Of a stretch of 64,000 bases of DNA, positions 34,082-43,855 are shown piece by piece. Origin of the DNA: an uncultured Clostridia bacterium. Lineage in GTDB: Bacteria > Bacillota > Clostridia > Peptostreptococcales > Anaerovoracaceae. The stretch is taken from assembly GCA_938045615.1 (NCBI GenBank), contig CALIBC010000180.1, positions 124,001-188,000 on the forward strand, written 5' to 3'. How positions within the stretch are numbered: the first letter of the stretch is position 1; each line of letters opens with the position of its first letter. A program made the position numbers and the translations under genes. Under the pieces are notes generated by a model. The model was not told the origin of the DNA and ran no database searches. It saw nothing but the letters and a program-made list of their open reading frames with translations.

Positions 34082-35815
34082 ATGATTGGGATCTTTAGAA
34101 AATTCTTTGCGTTCTGTCGGGAAGAAAACAGAAAAAAATTCTACATATCTATCGTGTGCGGTGTTTTGATGGCGTTCTTGCAGGCACTCAGAATTCCCGC
34201 AGCGTTTGTACTGATCGACGCTGTTTTGAAAGACAATGTGACTGCGAGCACGTGTCTGATAAGCTTTGGCATAATTTTAGGAAGCGTAATCGCCGGAATA
34301 CTGATAAGAAGCAAGAGTATGATGCTCCAGTGCGAGGCGGGATACGGAACCTGCGCCGACAAGAGAATAGAGATTGCAAGGCATATGAGATACCTACCAA
34401 TGGGTTATTTCAATAAAAACAGTCTGGGTTATATCACATCGGTTACCACCAATACCATGGAGCTGCTTGCGGATATAGCCACAAAAGTCGTAATGCTGAC
34501 CACGGAAGGGCTGCTCGAAATGCTGCTCATAATCCTCATGCTGTTTGCCTTCAACCTTAAGATAGCATTGGTCGTACTCGCAGGTACCGCAGTTTTCATG
34601 ATCGTCAATATGATTTTACAGCGGCGGGCAGAAGGTATCGCCGAAGAAAAAGACAGCGCCGACAGAAATATGGTCTCAATGGTGCTGGAATACATACAGG
34701 GGATGATGGAAGTCAAATCATACGGACTTTATTCGGATGAGAACAAGAGACTTTCGGATTCTTTCACCCGTGCGGAAAAGGCTAATTTCAATATGGAGAA
34801 GAAATTTTTGCCGTACTTTGCCCTGCAATCGTTTGTGACCAAGGCGATAGGGATAGCGATGTCTTTGGTGTCTCTGCGATTATATGTAAACGGAAGCATG
34901 GAACTTTCCGTATGCATAGTCATGCTCATATGCTCATTCATGATATTTAACAGTCTGGATATGGCGGGGACGATGTCTTCGCTGTTAAGAACGGTCAGCA
35001 TATCGGTGGACAAAGCAAACGAGATTCTCAATCTGGAGCCGATGGACGTTGACGGAGAGGACATAGTGCCGAAAAATCACGATATAGATCTGGAAAATGT
35101 AAGCTTTTCGTACGGTAAGAGGAAGATAATAGACGGGCTTTCGATGCACATAAAAGAGGGTACGACCACTGCCATCGTCGGGCCTTCCGGAGGAGGGAAA
35201 ACGACTATATGCAGGCTCATGGCCAGATTCTGGGATGTGGATCTTGGAACGGTCAAACTTGGAGGGATAGACGTGAAAGAATACAGCGTGGATTCCCTTA
35301 TGAAAAACTTCAGTTTTGTTTTTCAAAATGTATACCTCTTTGACGACACGATAGCCAACAATATAAGGTTCGGAACGCCGGAGGCTTCAATTGACGAGGT
35401 GATAAGCGCCGCAAAAAAGGCGTGCTGCCATGAATTTATAAGCGCCTTGCCAAAAGGCTATGAAACGCGTATAGGCGAGGCGGGAGGCATGTTGTCGGGC
35501 GGAGAGAAACAGAGGATATCCATAGCCAGAGCGATAATGAAAGATGCGCCCGTCATAGTGCTTGATGAGGCCACCGCAAACGTGGATCCTGAAAATGAGA
35601 AAGAACTGGTAAAGGCTATAGAGGAACTTACCAGACAGAAGACAATCATAATGATCGCCCACAGACTCAAGACTGTAAGAAACGCCGATGAGATAGTGGT
35701 CGTAAAAGACGGTACGATAGTGCAGCGTGGCAAGCACGATGAACTGATGAGGGAAGACAACATCTACAGAAGATTTGTAAACTCCAGACAAGCCGCCGTG
35801 AGCTGGAAACTGTAG
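34082..35815 (+). CDS. ABC exporter half-transporter (first pair, B)
   Basis: 577 residues, membrane domain followed by ATPase domain. Walker A GPSGGGKTTICRL, Q-loop FVFQNVYLFDD, signature LSGGEKQRISIARA, Walker B VIVLDEATANVDPENE and H-loop IAHRLKT are all canonical. It lies 3 bases downstream of its probable partner. Both ATP sites of the pair look catalytically competent, unlike many asymmetric heterodimers. After this gene there is a 183-base gap containing an imperfect hairpin (AACCA..TGGTT near 35839) and the direct repeat CCGTGACCTG at 35876 and 35887. Confidence 0.88.
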   Translation: MIGIFRKFFAFCREENRKKFYISIVCGVLMAFLQALRIPAAFVLIDAVLKDNVTASTCLISFGIILGSVIAGILIRSKSMMLQCEAGYGTCADKRIEIARHMRYLPMGYFNKNSLGYITSVTTNTMELLADIATKVVMLTTEGLLEMLLIILMLFAFNLKIALVVLAGTAVFMIVNMILQRRAEGIAEEKDSADRNMVSMVLEYIQGMMEVKSYGLYSDENKRLSDSFTRAEKANFNMEKKFLPYFALQSFVTKAIGIAMSLVSLRLYVNGSMELSVCIVMLICSFMIFNSLDMAGTMSSLLRTVSISVDKANEILNLEPMDVDGEDIVPKNHDIDLENVSFSYGKRKIIDGLSMHIKEGTTTAIVGPSGGGKTTICRLMARFWDVDLGTVKLGGIDVKEYSVDSLMKNFSFVFQNVYLFDDTIANNIRFGTPEASIDEVISAAKKACCHEFISALPKGYETRIGEAGGMLSGGEKQRISIARAIMKDAPVIVLDEATANVDPENEKELVKAIEELTRQKTIIMIAHRLKTVRNADEIVVVKDGTIVQRGKHDELMREDNIYRRFVNSRQAAVSWKL

Positions 35816-35998
35816 AACTTACAAATGCCGCAACAACCATGGCTCATTGGTTGCCGGATGTTTTAAGACGATCCGCCGTGACCTGGCCGTGACCTGAGTG
35901 AACTTTGCAGCGGTTGTGACCGAGAGTTCGCTAGAACTAACCGAACGCCGCCACAAGGTTGCTTTGAGTTATTGACAATACAAAATAGGAGGTCTTTT

Positions 35999-37741
35999 AT
36001 GGAAGTATACAAAAAACTATTTGCTTATGTGCCCGAAAAGAAACATCTTGCGTTTGTTTCCATGTTCTTTTCTTTGCTCGCCGCGGCATTGACGGTGATG
36101 CCGTTTTGGTATCTGTGGAAGTTCTTGTGGGAGCTTATGATCCCGGGGAATGTGGATAGGGCTATGGGCTATGCGATAATGATAGCCGTATTGATGATAG
36201 CGCATATCTTTATCTACTTTTTCTCTCTCTGGGCATCGCACCTGCTTGCGTTCAGGCTCGAGACAAATCTGCGAAAGACAGGGATAAGGCATTTGCTGAA
36301 TGCTTCATTTGCTTTTTATGATATGAGCCGGTCTGGGACGATAAGAAAGATAATTGATGACAATGCGGCACAGACCCATATGATAGTAGCTCATTTGATT
36401 CCGGATCTTACGGGCGCGATAGCCATCCCCGCAATCATGTATATACTGATGTTTATGGTTGACTATAAACTGGGTTTGCTTCTTGTCGCACTCACGGTCA
36501 TAGGGCTTGTTCAGATGAAACTCATGATGGGCGGCCAAGACTTCATGACAACATACATGAAGTCGCTTGAGCGTCTCAATGCGGAATCCGTGGAATACGT
36601 AAGAGGCATGCAGGTTGTAAAGATCTTCAGAAATACGGTCATGTCTTTCAAGTCGTTTTACGATGCCATAGTAACATATTCAAACTATGCATTGGAGTAT
36701 TCAAGATCGTGCAGGAGACCGTTTGTGATTTTTCAGGTTCTCTTCAACGTGGTCATAGTTCTCATAATCCCGGTGACCATTTACTACATAAACGGAGGCG
36801 GCGATTTGAATGTGATACTCGCAAAGACAGTGTTTTTCGCCTGCTTTGCCGGATCTATATTCGCCTGCTTTATGAGAGTCATGTACGTGGGCATGTATCA
36901 GTTCCAGGCATTGGAGGTGATTAACAAGCTGGAGAGGCTTTTCAACGATATGCAGGAGGGGAAACCCGTTCACGGAAGCGTAGAGAGTATGGAGAACACG
37001 GATATAGAATTTGACGATGTTTCCTTTGGATACGACAGGGATGAAGTTCTGAACAAATTGAGTTTCAAACTCAAGGGAAACAGGACATACGCTCTGGTCG
37101 GTGCATCCGGAAGCGGAAAATCCACGATAGCCAAACTCATATCGGGATTTTATGGGCTTAAAGGCGGAAGAATACTGATAGGCAACATTCCTCTGGAAGA
37201 TTACAGTGAAAAGGCCATATCAGAGAACATCGCTTTTGTATTTCAAAATTCCAAGCTCTTTAAAACAAGTATCTACGAAAATGTTGCCATCGGCAATCCC
37301 AAAGCGAGCAAAGAGCAGGTTATGAAAGCCTTGTCGGATGCAAGATGCGATGAGATACTGGAGAAATTTCCGGAAAGAGAAAATACTCTTATAGGATCAA
37401 AGGGGGTACATCTGTCAGGTGGCGAGATTCAGAGGATCGCTATCGCAAGGGCGATATTGAAAGATGCCCCGATCATTATTTTGGATGAGGCGAGCGCGGC
37501 GGCGGATCCCGAAAATGAATACGAGATACAGCAGGCGTTTTCCGGCCTTATGAAAGATAAAACCGTGATAATGATCGCCCACAGACTCACCTCAATACGT
37601 AATGTGGATGAGATTTTGGTCGTGGATCAGGGTAAAATAATCGAAAGAGGAACCGATGAAGAACTCATGAAGCTGAACGGAAAGTATGCGATGCTTCAGA
37701 AAATGTTTGAAAGAGCAAATGATTGGAGGGTTTATGATTGA
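35999..37741 (+). CDS. ABC exporter half-transporter (second pair, A)
   Basis: 580 residues. The six-helix domain is followed by an ATPase domain with Walker A GASGSGKSTIAKL, Q-loop FVFQNSKLFKTS, signature LSGGEIQRIAIARA, Walker B IIILDEASAAADPENE and H-loop IAHRLTS. The ATG at 35999 follows a perfect AGGAGG; the longer opening at 35972 starts at TTG without a site. The following gene starts 8 bases before its stop, showing translational coupling to its likely heterodimer partner. Confidence 0.88.
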   Translation: MEVYKKLFAYVPEKKHLAFVSMFFSLLAAALTVMPFWYLWKFLWELMIPGNVDRAMGYAIMIAVLMIAHIFIYFFSLWASHLLAFRLETNLRKTGIRHLLNASFAFYDMSRSGTIRKIIDDNAAQTHMIVAHLIPDLTGAIAIPAIMYILMFMVDYKLGLLLVALTVIGLVQMKLMMGGQDFMTTYMKSLERLNAESVEYVRGMQVVKIFRNTVMSFKSFYDAIVTYSNYALEYSRSCRRPFVIFQVLFNVVIVLIIPVTIYYINGGGDLNVILAKTVFFACFAGSIFACFMRVMYVGMYQFQALEVINKLERLFNDMQEGKPVHGSVESMENTDIEFDDVSFGYDRDEVLNKLSFKLKGNRTYALVGASGSGKSTIAKLISGFYGLKGGRILIGNIPLEDYSEKAISENIAFVFQNSKLFKTSIYENVAIGNPKASKEQVMKALSDARCDEILEKFPERENTLIGSKGVHLSGGEIQRIAIARAILKDAPIIILDEASAAADPENEYEIQQAFSGLMKDKTVIMIAHRLTSIRNVDEILVVDQGKIIERGTDEELMKLNGKYAMLQKMFERANDWRVYD

Positions 37742-39452
37742 TAAGATAAGGAGGACGTTTGCCCTCACCGAAGAAGGGGCAAAAGGCGTCATAAAAGCAT
37801 CTCTGGGCTCCTGCCTGATGTACATTGCATACATGCTGCCGGTAATACTTTTGATGATCTTTGTCAGGGATGCTCTTGGGGAGGATCTTAACGGCGCACT
37901 TTTCTATGTCGCCATAATGGTCGGCATAATTGCGGTGATGTACGTGTTTATCAACATTTCATACAACACCACCTACAACGAAACATACAAAGAAGCGGCA
38001 AATCTGAGGATCTCGATAGCGACAACCCTGAAAAGCCTGCCTCTGTCATACTTTTCAAGACATGACGTGAGCGATCTTTCACAGACGGTGATGCAGGATG
38101 TTGCGGATGTCGAGCATGCGATGAGTCACGCTATCCCGGAGGCGATAGGTTTTGTCATATACTTTGTGCTGATTGCGATCCTGATGATAATGGCAAACCC
38201 GGCAATGGGATTCAGTATAATAGTGCCGATCATAGTGAGCATTATACTGGCTATATTGACCAGAAAAATACAGGTGAACGCAACAACAAAATTCTTCCAT
38301 AAGCTGAGGGAAAACAGTGAGTCATTTCAGCAAGCGATAGAGATGCAACAGGAGATAAAAAGCTACGGCAGAGAAAAACTCGTGGAGCAGGAGATGGATC
38401 GAATCGTGGATGAGGTTGAAAAAATACATATCAAGACGGAATTTGCCCAGGCCGTGACGGTCAATGCATCATCATCCATCATCCGGCTTGCTTTGGGACT
38501 TTCGGTTATCGTGGGAAGTTATCTTTACGCAGTGGGTGAAATAAGCCTTTTGTATCTTGTGGGGTATATAATTGCTGCAACCAGAATCGTGGATGGAATA
38601 AGTGGTCTATTTTTGAACATCGCTGAGATACTCTATATCGATTCCAGAATAAAGAGGATACGTGAGATAAGCGAAGTTGAGGTGCAGGAAGGCGAGCCTT
38701 GTGAGATCGGAAAGTTTGACATCGAATTTGATCATGTGGAATTCTCCTACGACGGAAAACGGAAAGTTGTGGATGACATTTCCTTTGTCGCAAAACAAAA
38801 CGAGGTGACCGCACTTATAGGCCCGAGCGGATGCGGAAAGACGACGGTTTTAAGATTGATGTCGGGACTTTATGACAACGACTCCGGAGAAATACTGATA
38901 GATGGCAAGAATATAAAGGATGTCGACACCGACAGCTTGTTTGAAAAAATTTCGATAGTTTTTCAGGATGTCTCCCTGTTCAATACAAGTATCATGGAAA
39001 ACATAAGACTCGGCGATACATCCGCAAGCGACGATCAGGTAAAAAAAGCCGCAGAACTTGCAAATTGTGACTTTATATCGGATCTTCCCGACGGATACAA
39101 TACAATGATAGGGGAAAACGGCATGAAACTTTCCGGCGGGGAACGGCAGAGAATTTCCATAGCTAGAGCCATACTCAAAGACGCGTCCATAATAATTTTG
39201 GACGAAATAAGCGCCTCCCTTGACGTTGAAAATGAGATGAAGATACAGGATAGCCTAAATCACCTGATCAAGGGCAAGACCGTGGTGATAATATCACACA
39301 GATTGAAATCGGTGGAGAAAGCAGACAAAATTATAGTTATGAACGAGGGCAAGATTGAGAATATAGGAAAACACAACGAACTTCTAAAAAAATCCCCTAC
39401 CTATGCTCTTATGATAAGCAGGGCGAGAATGACCGAAAAATACGTATATTGA
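37734..39452 (+). CDS. ABC exporter half-transporter (second pair, B)
   Basis: 572 residues. Walker A GPSGCGKTTVLRL, Q-loop IVFQDVSLFNTS, signature LSGGERQRISIARA, Walker B IIILDEISASLDVENE and H-loop ISHRLKS are intact. The start at 37734 follows TTGGAGGG inside the preceding gene. It ends just before a strong hairpin terminator, closing the TetR-ABC operon. The membrane domain sequences of the two pairs differ clearly, so this is an old duplication or independent recruitment rather than a recent copy. Confidence 0.88.
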   Translation: MIDKIRRTFALTEEGAKGVIKASLGSCLMYIAYMLPVILLMIFVRDALGEDLNGALFYVAIMVGIIAVMYVFINISYNTTYNETYKEAANLRISIATTLKSLPLSYFSRHDVSDLSQTVMQDVADVEHAMSHAIPEAIGFVIYFVLIAILMIMANPAMGFSIIVPIIVSIILAILTRKIQVNATTKFFHKLRENSESFQQAIEMQQEIKSYGREKLVEQEMDRIVDEVEKIHIKTEFAQAVTVNASSSIIRLALGLSVIVGSYLYAVGEISLLYLVGYIIAATRIVDGISGLFLNIAEILYIDSRIKRIREISEVEVQEGEPCEIGKFDIEFDHVEFSYDGKRKVVDDISFVAKQNEVTALIGPSGCGKTTVLRLMSGLYDNDSGEILIDGKNIKDVDTDSLFEKISIVFQDVSLFNTSIMENIRLGDTSASDDQVKKAAELANCDFISDLPDGYNTMIGENGMKLSGGERQRISIARAILKDASIIILDEISASLDVENEMKIQDSLNHLIKGKTVVIISHRLKSVEKADKIIVMNEGKIENIGKHNELLKKSPTYALMISRARMTEKYVY

Positions 39453-39466
39453 CCGAAATCGCAAAC

Positions 39467-39498
39467 TCGGGGACACCATTGTTTCAAGGTGTCCCCGA
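39467..39498 (+). terminator. Hairpin at the end of the ABC operon
   Basis: TCGGGGACACC (39467-39477) pairs perfectly with GGTGTCCCCGA (39488-39498) around a 10-base loop. There is no T run, so it may be a repeat-type palindrome or mRNA 3' stabiliser rather than a simple terminator. Confidence 0.55.
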
Positions 39499-39686
39499 AT
39501 GCCGGTTGGGGCAATCGGCAGAGCTTGGTAAAAAAACTGAACCGCAAAGTTTAAATCCACGTGTTTCATGTTGACAATCGAATAAAAATATAAGACAATC
39601 GAGTAGAAGTTATTACTTATTGTCATTTATGATTATGTCAAAGGGTTGACAATGACAACGCATCCTTGAATAAGAGAGGGGAATCT

Positions 39687-42182
39687 ATGAAAAAAAGAAA
39701 TTTCATGGCGGTGCTTACACTGTCATTGGCGATGATCGCAATCCCACAGGGCTCGGCCGTTGCGGCTCAAAGTCCTTCAGCACACACTCAAAAATACGCA
39801 TTTGATAAGCTCACGCACTTGAAAGCGGAAACAGCCGCCGAGCTTCTGAAAGGCGGGGAATACGTAAAAAATGAGTTGCTGGTGACTTACGACGATGATA
39901 TGAGCAATCGTGGGATAAAGAAAGCGGTGAAATCCGGAAGTGGAAAATGCGAGGATATCTTCGAGGCGACATCCAATAGCAAAACTGCAATCGTCAGAGT
40001 CGGGGCAGGGAAAACGATGAAAAACGCCGTTGAAAAGTTTATGCAGGACGGAAGGGTGCTTTCCGTACAGCCAAACTATAGATATGCCATAAGAGCGGAC
40101 GAACATAAAGACGATGAGAATTTCACAAAACCGGACAGACCGTACTATCAGTATCTCATCAAGAGCATCAAGGCCATAGAAGCCTGGGAAAAGCTTGGGG
40201 AGAATCCCGCGGCAAAAACACGTGTTGCGGTTATAGACACGGGAGTCGATGCCGGTCACGAGGATCTCCGGGCGAATCTCTTGTTGCAAAACGGGAAATA
40301 CAAGGCCTTTTACAATGGAAATGAGGCCGAGGCGGTCGGCGATACCGGAAACCACGGAACGCATGTCACGGGAATTATAAGCGCAACGTACGGAAACGGG
40401 AAAGGCGGTTTTGGCGTTGCTTCGGGTCGAAAAAACAACCTGGCAGAGACAATGGTTGTCGGAAGCAGCGTTGACGGGGAATCTCTTACGACAGCGGATA
40501 TAATAAGTTCAATAAATTATGCCTCTGCAAAAGGTGCAAAAGTTATGAACATGAGCTTTGGCGACTCACGCAGGGACAGGCTCATGGGGAAAGCCATAAA
40601 AGACGCTTACTACAACAAGGGAGTAACTTTTGTTGCGGCATCGGGAAACGACAACACGGATGATTACGGTGAACCCGAGGGCATGAAAGAGGTTATTTCC
40701 GTCGCAGGAACCAATCGAAACGGCGAGAGATGGACTTTTGGAAAAATGGGTGGATCAAACTACAGCAATTCAGTCGACATTTCCGCACCCGGTGAAGGTA
40801 TTGTGAGTACGGTTCCGGGAAACAAGTATGAAAGATTTACGGGAACGTCCATGGCTTCGCCTGCGGTGGCGGCGGTGGCTGCGCTCATGCTTGATGCCAA
40901 TCCGGCGCTTACACCGAGGCAGGTCAAGAATATAATGTGCGCATCTAACAAAATTTCGTTCAATCAATATACCGGTTACGGTCTTATAGATGCGGAAAAG
41001 TGCGTGGAAAACACCCAAAAGGCGAAAGTCGATCCTGCGGCAGTGGAATCGGTCGAAATGAAAGTAAAAGAGACAACTGTGCAGGAAGACGACGATGTGG
41101 GGATAGACGCACTTGTCAGACCCGCCACAAATCTTACTGAAATCAAGTGGACAAGCAGCGATGAGAACATAGCCAAAGTTGACGGCAACGGAATAGTTAC
41201 GGGGATATCCGCGGGAACTGCGACAATCACTGCAAAAGCGGGGGACAAATCAGTTTCCTGCGCCGTAAAAGTCAAGCCGTCCATAAAAGCGGAAAAGGTG
41301 GAGATTGTTGCGGATTCAATGCCTAAAGACGGTGAAATAGGTGTAAATGAGTTGCTCACATTGAGAGCCAAAATTTACCCGCAAAATGCCACCAACAAGG
41401 AAATTTACTGGAGAGTGGAAAAACCCGATTCAAGGGCGCTGACAGTGGACGATGCAGGCAATGTGGAGGGTATAAAGCAGGGCGTGGCAAAGATTACGGC
41501 ATATACATTCGCAAAACCTGCGGAAGGAACAAAACTTGGAGAAGCAGCGAGAAAAATATCCCACACCATAACCATGAAGGTAAAGGAATTTCCTAAAGGG
41601 ATAAAGATATTCTCATCTCCGCCGTGGCTCATGAAAGGAAAGACAGGAAAAATTTCAGCCCGGATAAAGGATTACAAAGGAACAAACAATTCCGAACTGG
41701 TGGCGCACTATAACATCAAATATATCAGCAACAATTCCCGGGTCGCAAAGGTCGACGAAAAAACCGGCAAGATCAAAGCCGTGAGGCAAGGAGTGGCATA
41801 TTTATCTGCGGAATACAACTATACCGACAAGTTTGAGGAACTTCATCGTTTTTATGACCGGAAGAAAATTATAATTTCAAAGAAAAATTATAAGGGTAAA
41901 GGAGATTACGGGCTTAAACGCACACGGAAAAAACACTCGTCAAAGGTTAAGCTTTACTGGAAGAAGATCCCGATAGCATCCGGATATATCGTCAAAATGG
42001 CGACTTCGACAAGGGGGAAGTTCAGGACGATAAAGAAAATTAAGTCCGCAAGCAGGACGGGGTATGCTTTCAAAGCCGCACGCAAAGGATTTTACAAGGT
42101 AAGGGCATACTATAAAATCAATCGGAAAACTCGGTATTTCGGTTATTCCAATACTGTGAGAGTTGCGGCCAAGAAAAAATAG
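39687..42182 (+). CDS. Secreted subtilisin-like serine protease with Ig-like domains
   Basis: 831 residues. A signal peptide (MKKRNFMAVLTLSLAM, cleavage near AVA-A) is followed by an inhibitor-type prodomain (about 30-140) and an S8 catalytic domain. The triad is complete: Asp184 in AVIDTGVD, His223 in NHGTHVTG, Ser388 in FTGTSMASP. Two BIG2-type bacterial Ig-like domains follow (about 455-535, WTSSDENIAKVDGNGIVTG; and about 540-650), then a third partial one, and a basic FN3-like module at the C-terminus (KVKLYWKKIPIASGYIVK). It is therefore an exported, probably wall-associated protease. The ATG at 39687 follows AGAGGGG. Confidence 0.92.
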   Translation: MKKRNFMAVLTLSLAMIAIPQGSAVAAQSPSAHTQKYAFDKLTHLKAETAAELLKGGEYVKNELLVTYDDDMSNRGIKKAVKSGSGKCEDIFEATSNSKTAIVRVGAGKTMKNAVEKFMQDGRVLSVQPNYRYAIRADEHKDDENFTKPDRPYYQYLIKSIKAIEAWEKLGENPAAKTRVAVIDTGVDAGHEDLRANLLLQNGKYKAFYNGNEAEAVGDTGNHGTHVTGIISATYGNGKGGFGVASGRKNNLAETMVVGSSVDGESLTTADIISSINYASAKGAKVMNMSFGDSRRDRLMGKAIKDAYYNKGVTFVAASGNDNTDDYGEPEGMKEVISVAGTNRNGERWTFGKMGGSNYSNSVDISAPGEGIVSTVPGNKYERFTGTSMASPAVAAVAALMLDANPALTPRQVKNIMCASNKISFNQYTGYGLIDAEKCVENTQKAKVDPAAVESVEMKVKETTVQEDDDVGIDALVRPATNLTEIKWTSSDENIAKVDGNGIVTGISAGTATITAKAGDKSVSCAVKVKPSIKAEKVEIVADSMPKDGEIGVNELLTLRAKIYPQNATNKEIYWRVEKPDSRALTVDDAGNVEGIKQGVAKITAYTFAKPAEGTKLGEAARKISHTITMKVKEFPKGIKIFSSPPWLMKGKTGKISARIKDYKGTNNSELVAHYNIKYISNNSRVAKVDEKTGKIKAVRQGVAYLSAEYNYTDKFEELHRFYDRKKIIISKKNYKGKGDYGLKRTRKKHSSKVKLYWKKIPIASGYIVKMATSTRGKFRTIKKIKSASRTGYAFKAARKGFYKVRAYYKINRKTRYFGYSNTVRVAAKKK

Positions 42183-42190
42183 GTGAAGTT

Positions 42191-43843
42191 ATGAGAAACA
42201 GAAAAGTTATTGTGCTTTTTGCACTTGCAATGTCGCTGATTCTGATTCCGGGCACCGTCTCGGCAGGACAGCATAAGCATTTAAAGCATACAAAAAGGAA
42301 TGCGGCAAGAATATTTGTCGGAGGCGAAAAACTGAAAAAGGCGATAGATAACTTTGGCATAGCCATTAAAATAAAAGAAAAAGATGGGAGTGGCGAGTCG
42401 TCCCTGAACATCGAGAAATCGATAGTTAGAGCATTTGTGGATGAAATCTGGGGATTGGCGGTTTCCTCTTACAATACCGATGATCCCCGAGTAAAGGGCT
42501 ATTCCAAGGATGTGTGGGATGAACTTTCATCCATATACTCGGATTCCATTGCCCGGATAAATAAGGCTACGGACGATGAGGATTTGATACAAGAAGGGAT
42601 GATGATTCTGCCGGCTCAGTATTATATCGACGCAAGCAGGAAGATCATATCCTTGGGCGAAATGAACTCCCAGTTTTTCCCCCGCGGAAAGAAAGACATA
42701 CCGGACGGAAAAAAGCGCAAAAAAAAGGAAATCGAGTTCTATTTCGGGGATTTCCAAAGGAAGTCGTACAATAATTTTTATTGGGGCAATATTTGTCAGC
42801 GGAAACACTCACTTTTAAAACAACTTGAAAAAGCGAAAACATTTTCGGATCTTGCCCGCGTAAACGAGAATTTCGGGATGATACATGTCGTATCGAAATC
42901 GAGTGCGGAATCCGATTTTACAATGGAAGACGGAGCAGGAATAAAGGTCGGTGACCGGAAGATCATAGAATTGAACTGGGTGTACACAAAAAAAGAGGTG
43001 AAAAAGCTCAAGAACGCTCTGCTTGAATGGTCCGGAACTTATAGCACCAAAGTCACTAAGAAGCTTAAGAAAAGCAAGACCAAAAAGATAAAAAAATGGC
43101 GCAAAAACTTCGACAAGAAGACGAAGAAAGATTACGATGTCGACTCAATGATGGATCGATACAAGGCTTTTGAGGAAAAAGTCGAAGTGGAACTCGGAAA
43201 CATCGTAAAAGACGGGGATTCCGTAAATCAGGGTGAAGTGGAGCGCTGTAAGAACAAGCTGTACACGGAATATATGAAATACCGTATCAATGACTATTCG
43301 GAAGCCAATTGGGACAAAATCACCGAAATTTATTCCGCATGCATACTCAGGTTGGAAAACATCACGATGCAGAAAGAACTGAAAGACGAGATATGGAAAA
43401 AAGCCATTGCGGATATGAAAAAGGTTCCCGCTGCGGCTCCGGAAATGAAGAAAAAGAAGAAAAAATACATTGGGATTTTGAAGAATCTTCTGCGTTCCCC
43501 GAGATACAACAAGAAAAAACTGAAACCTATAGTAAAGAGGGGCATTGCCGCAATAAGGAAGACAAAAGATGTCGATAAGATCGACGAAATATTTAACCGC
43601 TATGAACTCAAGACGGAGAAGAGCATCAAAGAATTCAGGATAAAAGTCAAAAAGATCGGCGAGGGAAAAGTTTCACGGAGCAAAACCGTGAAATACGGAA
43701 GCTCGTATAAGGTCAGCGTCGTACCTTTGGCAGGACACAGGATAGCCTATGTTGAGAGGGACGGTAAATATGTTAAGCTGAAGAGCAAGTATGAATTCAA
43801 CAATATCAGAAGATCACACAGACTTCGGGTGATCTTTCAGTAG
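42191..43843 (+). CDS. Lysine-rich secreted protein of unknown function
   Basis: 550 residues with a signal peptide (MRNRKVIVLFALAMSLILIP, cleavage after VSA). The mature protein is very basic and mostly helical, with Lys-rich stretches at about 175-185, 295-315 and 420-430. Two related helical segments appear, each with a pattern like VxxYxxxVWDELSSIYSDSIARINKATD and NWDKITEIYSACILRLEN, suggesting an internal duplication. The last 75 residues resemble InlB-type beta repeats (KIGEGKVSRSKTVKYGSSYK). It begins 8 bases after the subtilase, so the two are co-expressed. Function unknown. Confidence 0.75.
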   Translation: MRNRKVIVLFALAMSLILIPGTVSAGQHKHLKHTKRNAARIFVGGEKLKKAIDNFGIAIKIKEKDGSGESSLNIEKSIVRAFVDEIWGLAVSSYNTDDPRVKGYSKDVWDELSSIYSDSIARINKATDDEDLIQEGMMILPAQYYIDASRKIISLGEMNSQFFPRGKKDIPDGKKRKKKEIEFYFGDFQRKSYNNFYWGNICQRKHSLLKQLEKAKTFSDLARVNENFGMIHVVSKSSAESDFTMEDGAGIKVGDRKIIELNWVYTKKEVKKLKNALLEWSGTYSTKVTKKLKKSKTKKIKKWRKNFDKKTKKDYDVDSMMDRYKAFEEKVEVELGNIVKDGDSVNQGEVERCKNKLYTEYMKYRINDYSEANWDKITEIYSACILRLENITMQKELKDEIWKKAIADMKKVPAAAPEMKKKKKKYIGILKNLLRSPRYNKKKLKPIVKRGIAAIRKTKDVDKIDEIFNRYELKTEKSIKEFRIKVKKIGEGKVSRSKTVKYGSSYKVSVVPLAGHRIAYVERDGKYVKLKSKYEFNNIRRSHRLRVIFQ

Positions 43844-43855
43844 AGAGGAGACAAT

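Noticed and set aside
38506..38814. Short overlapping minus-strand frames in the ABC transporter genes
   Set aside because: All are antisense to intact ATPase domains and show no independent coding signal.
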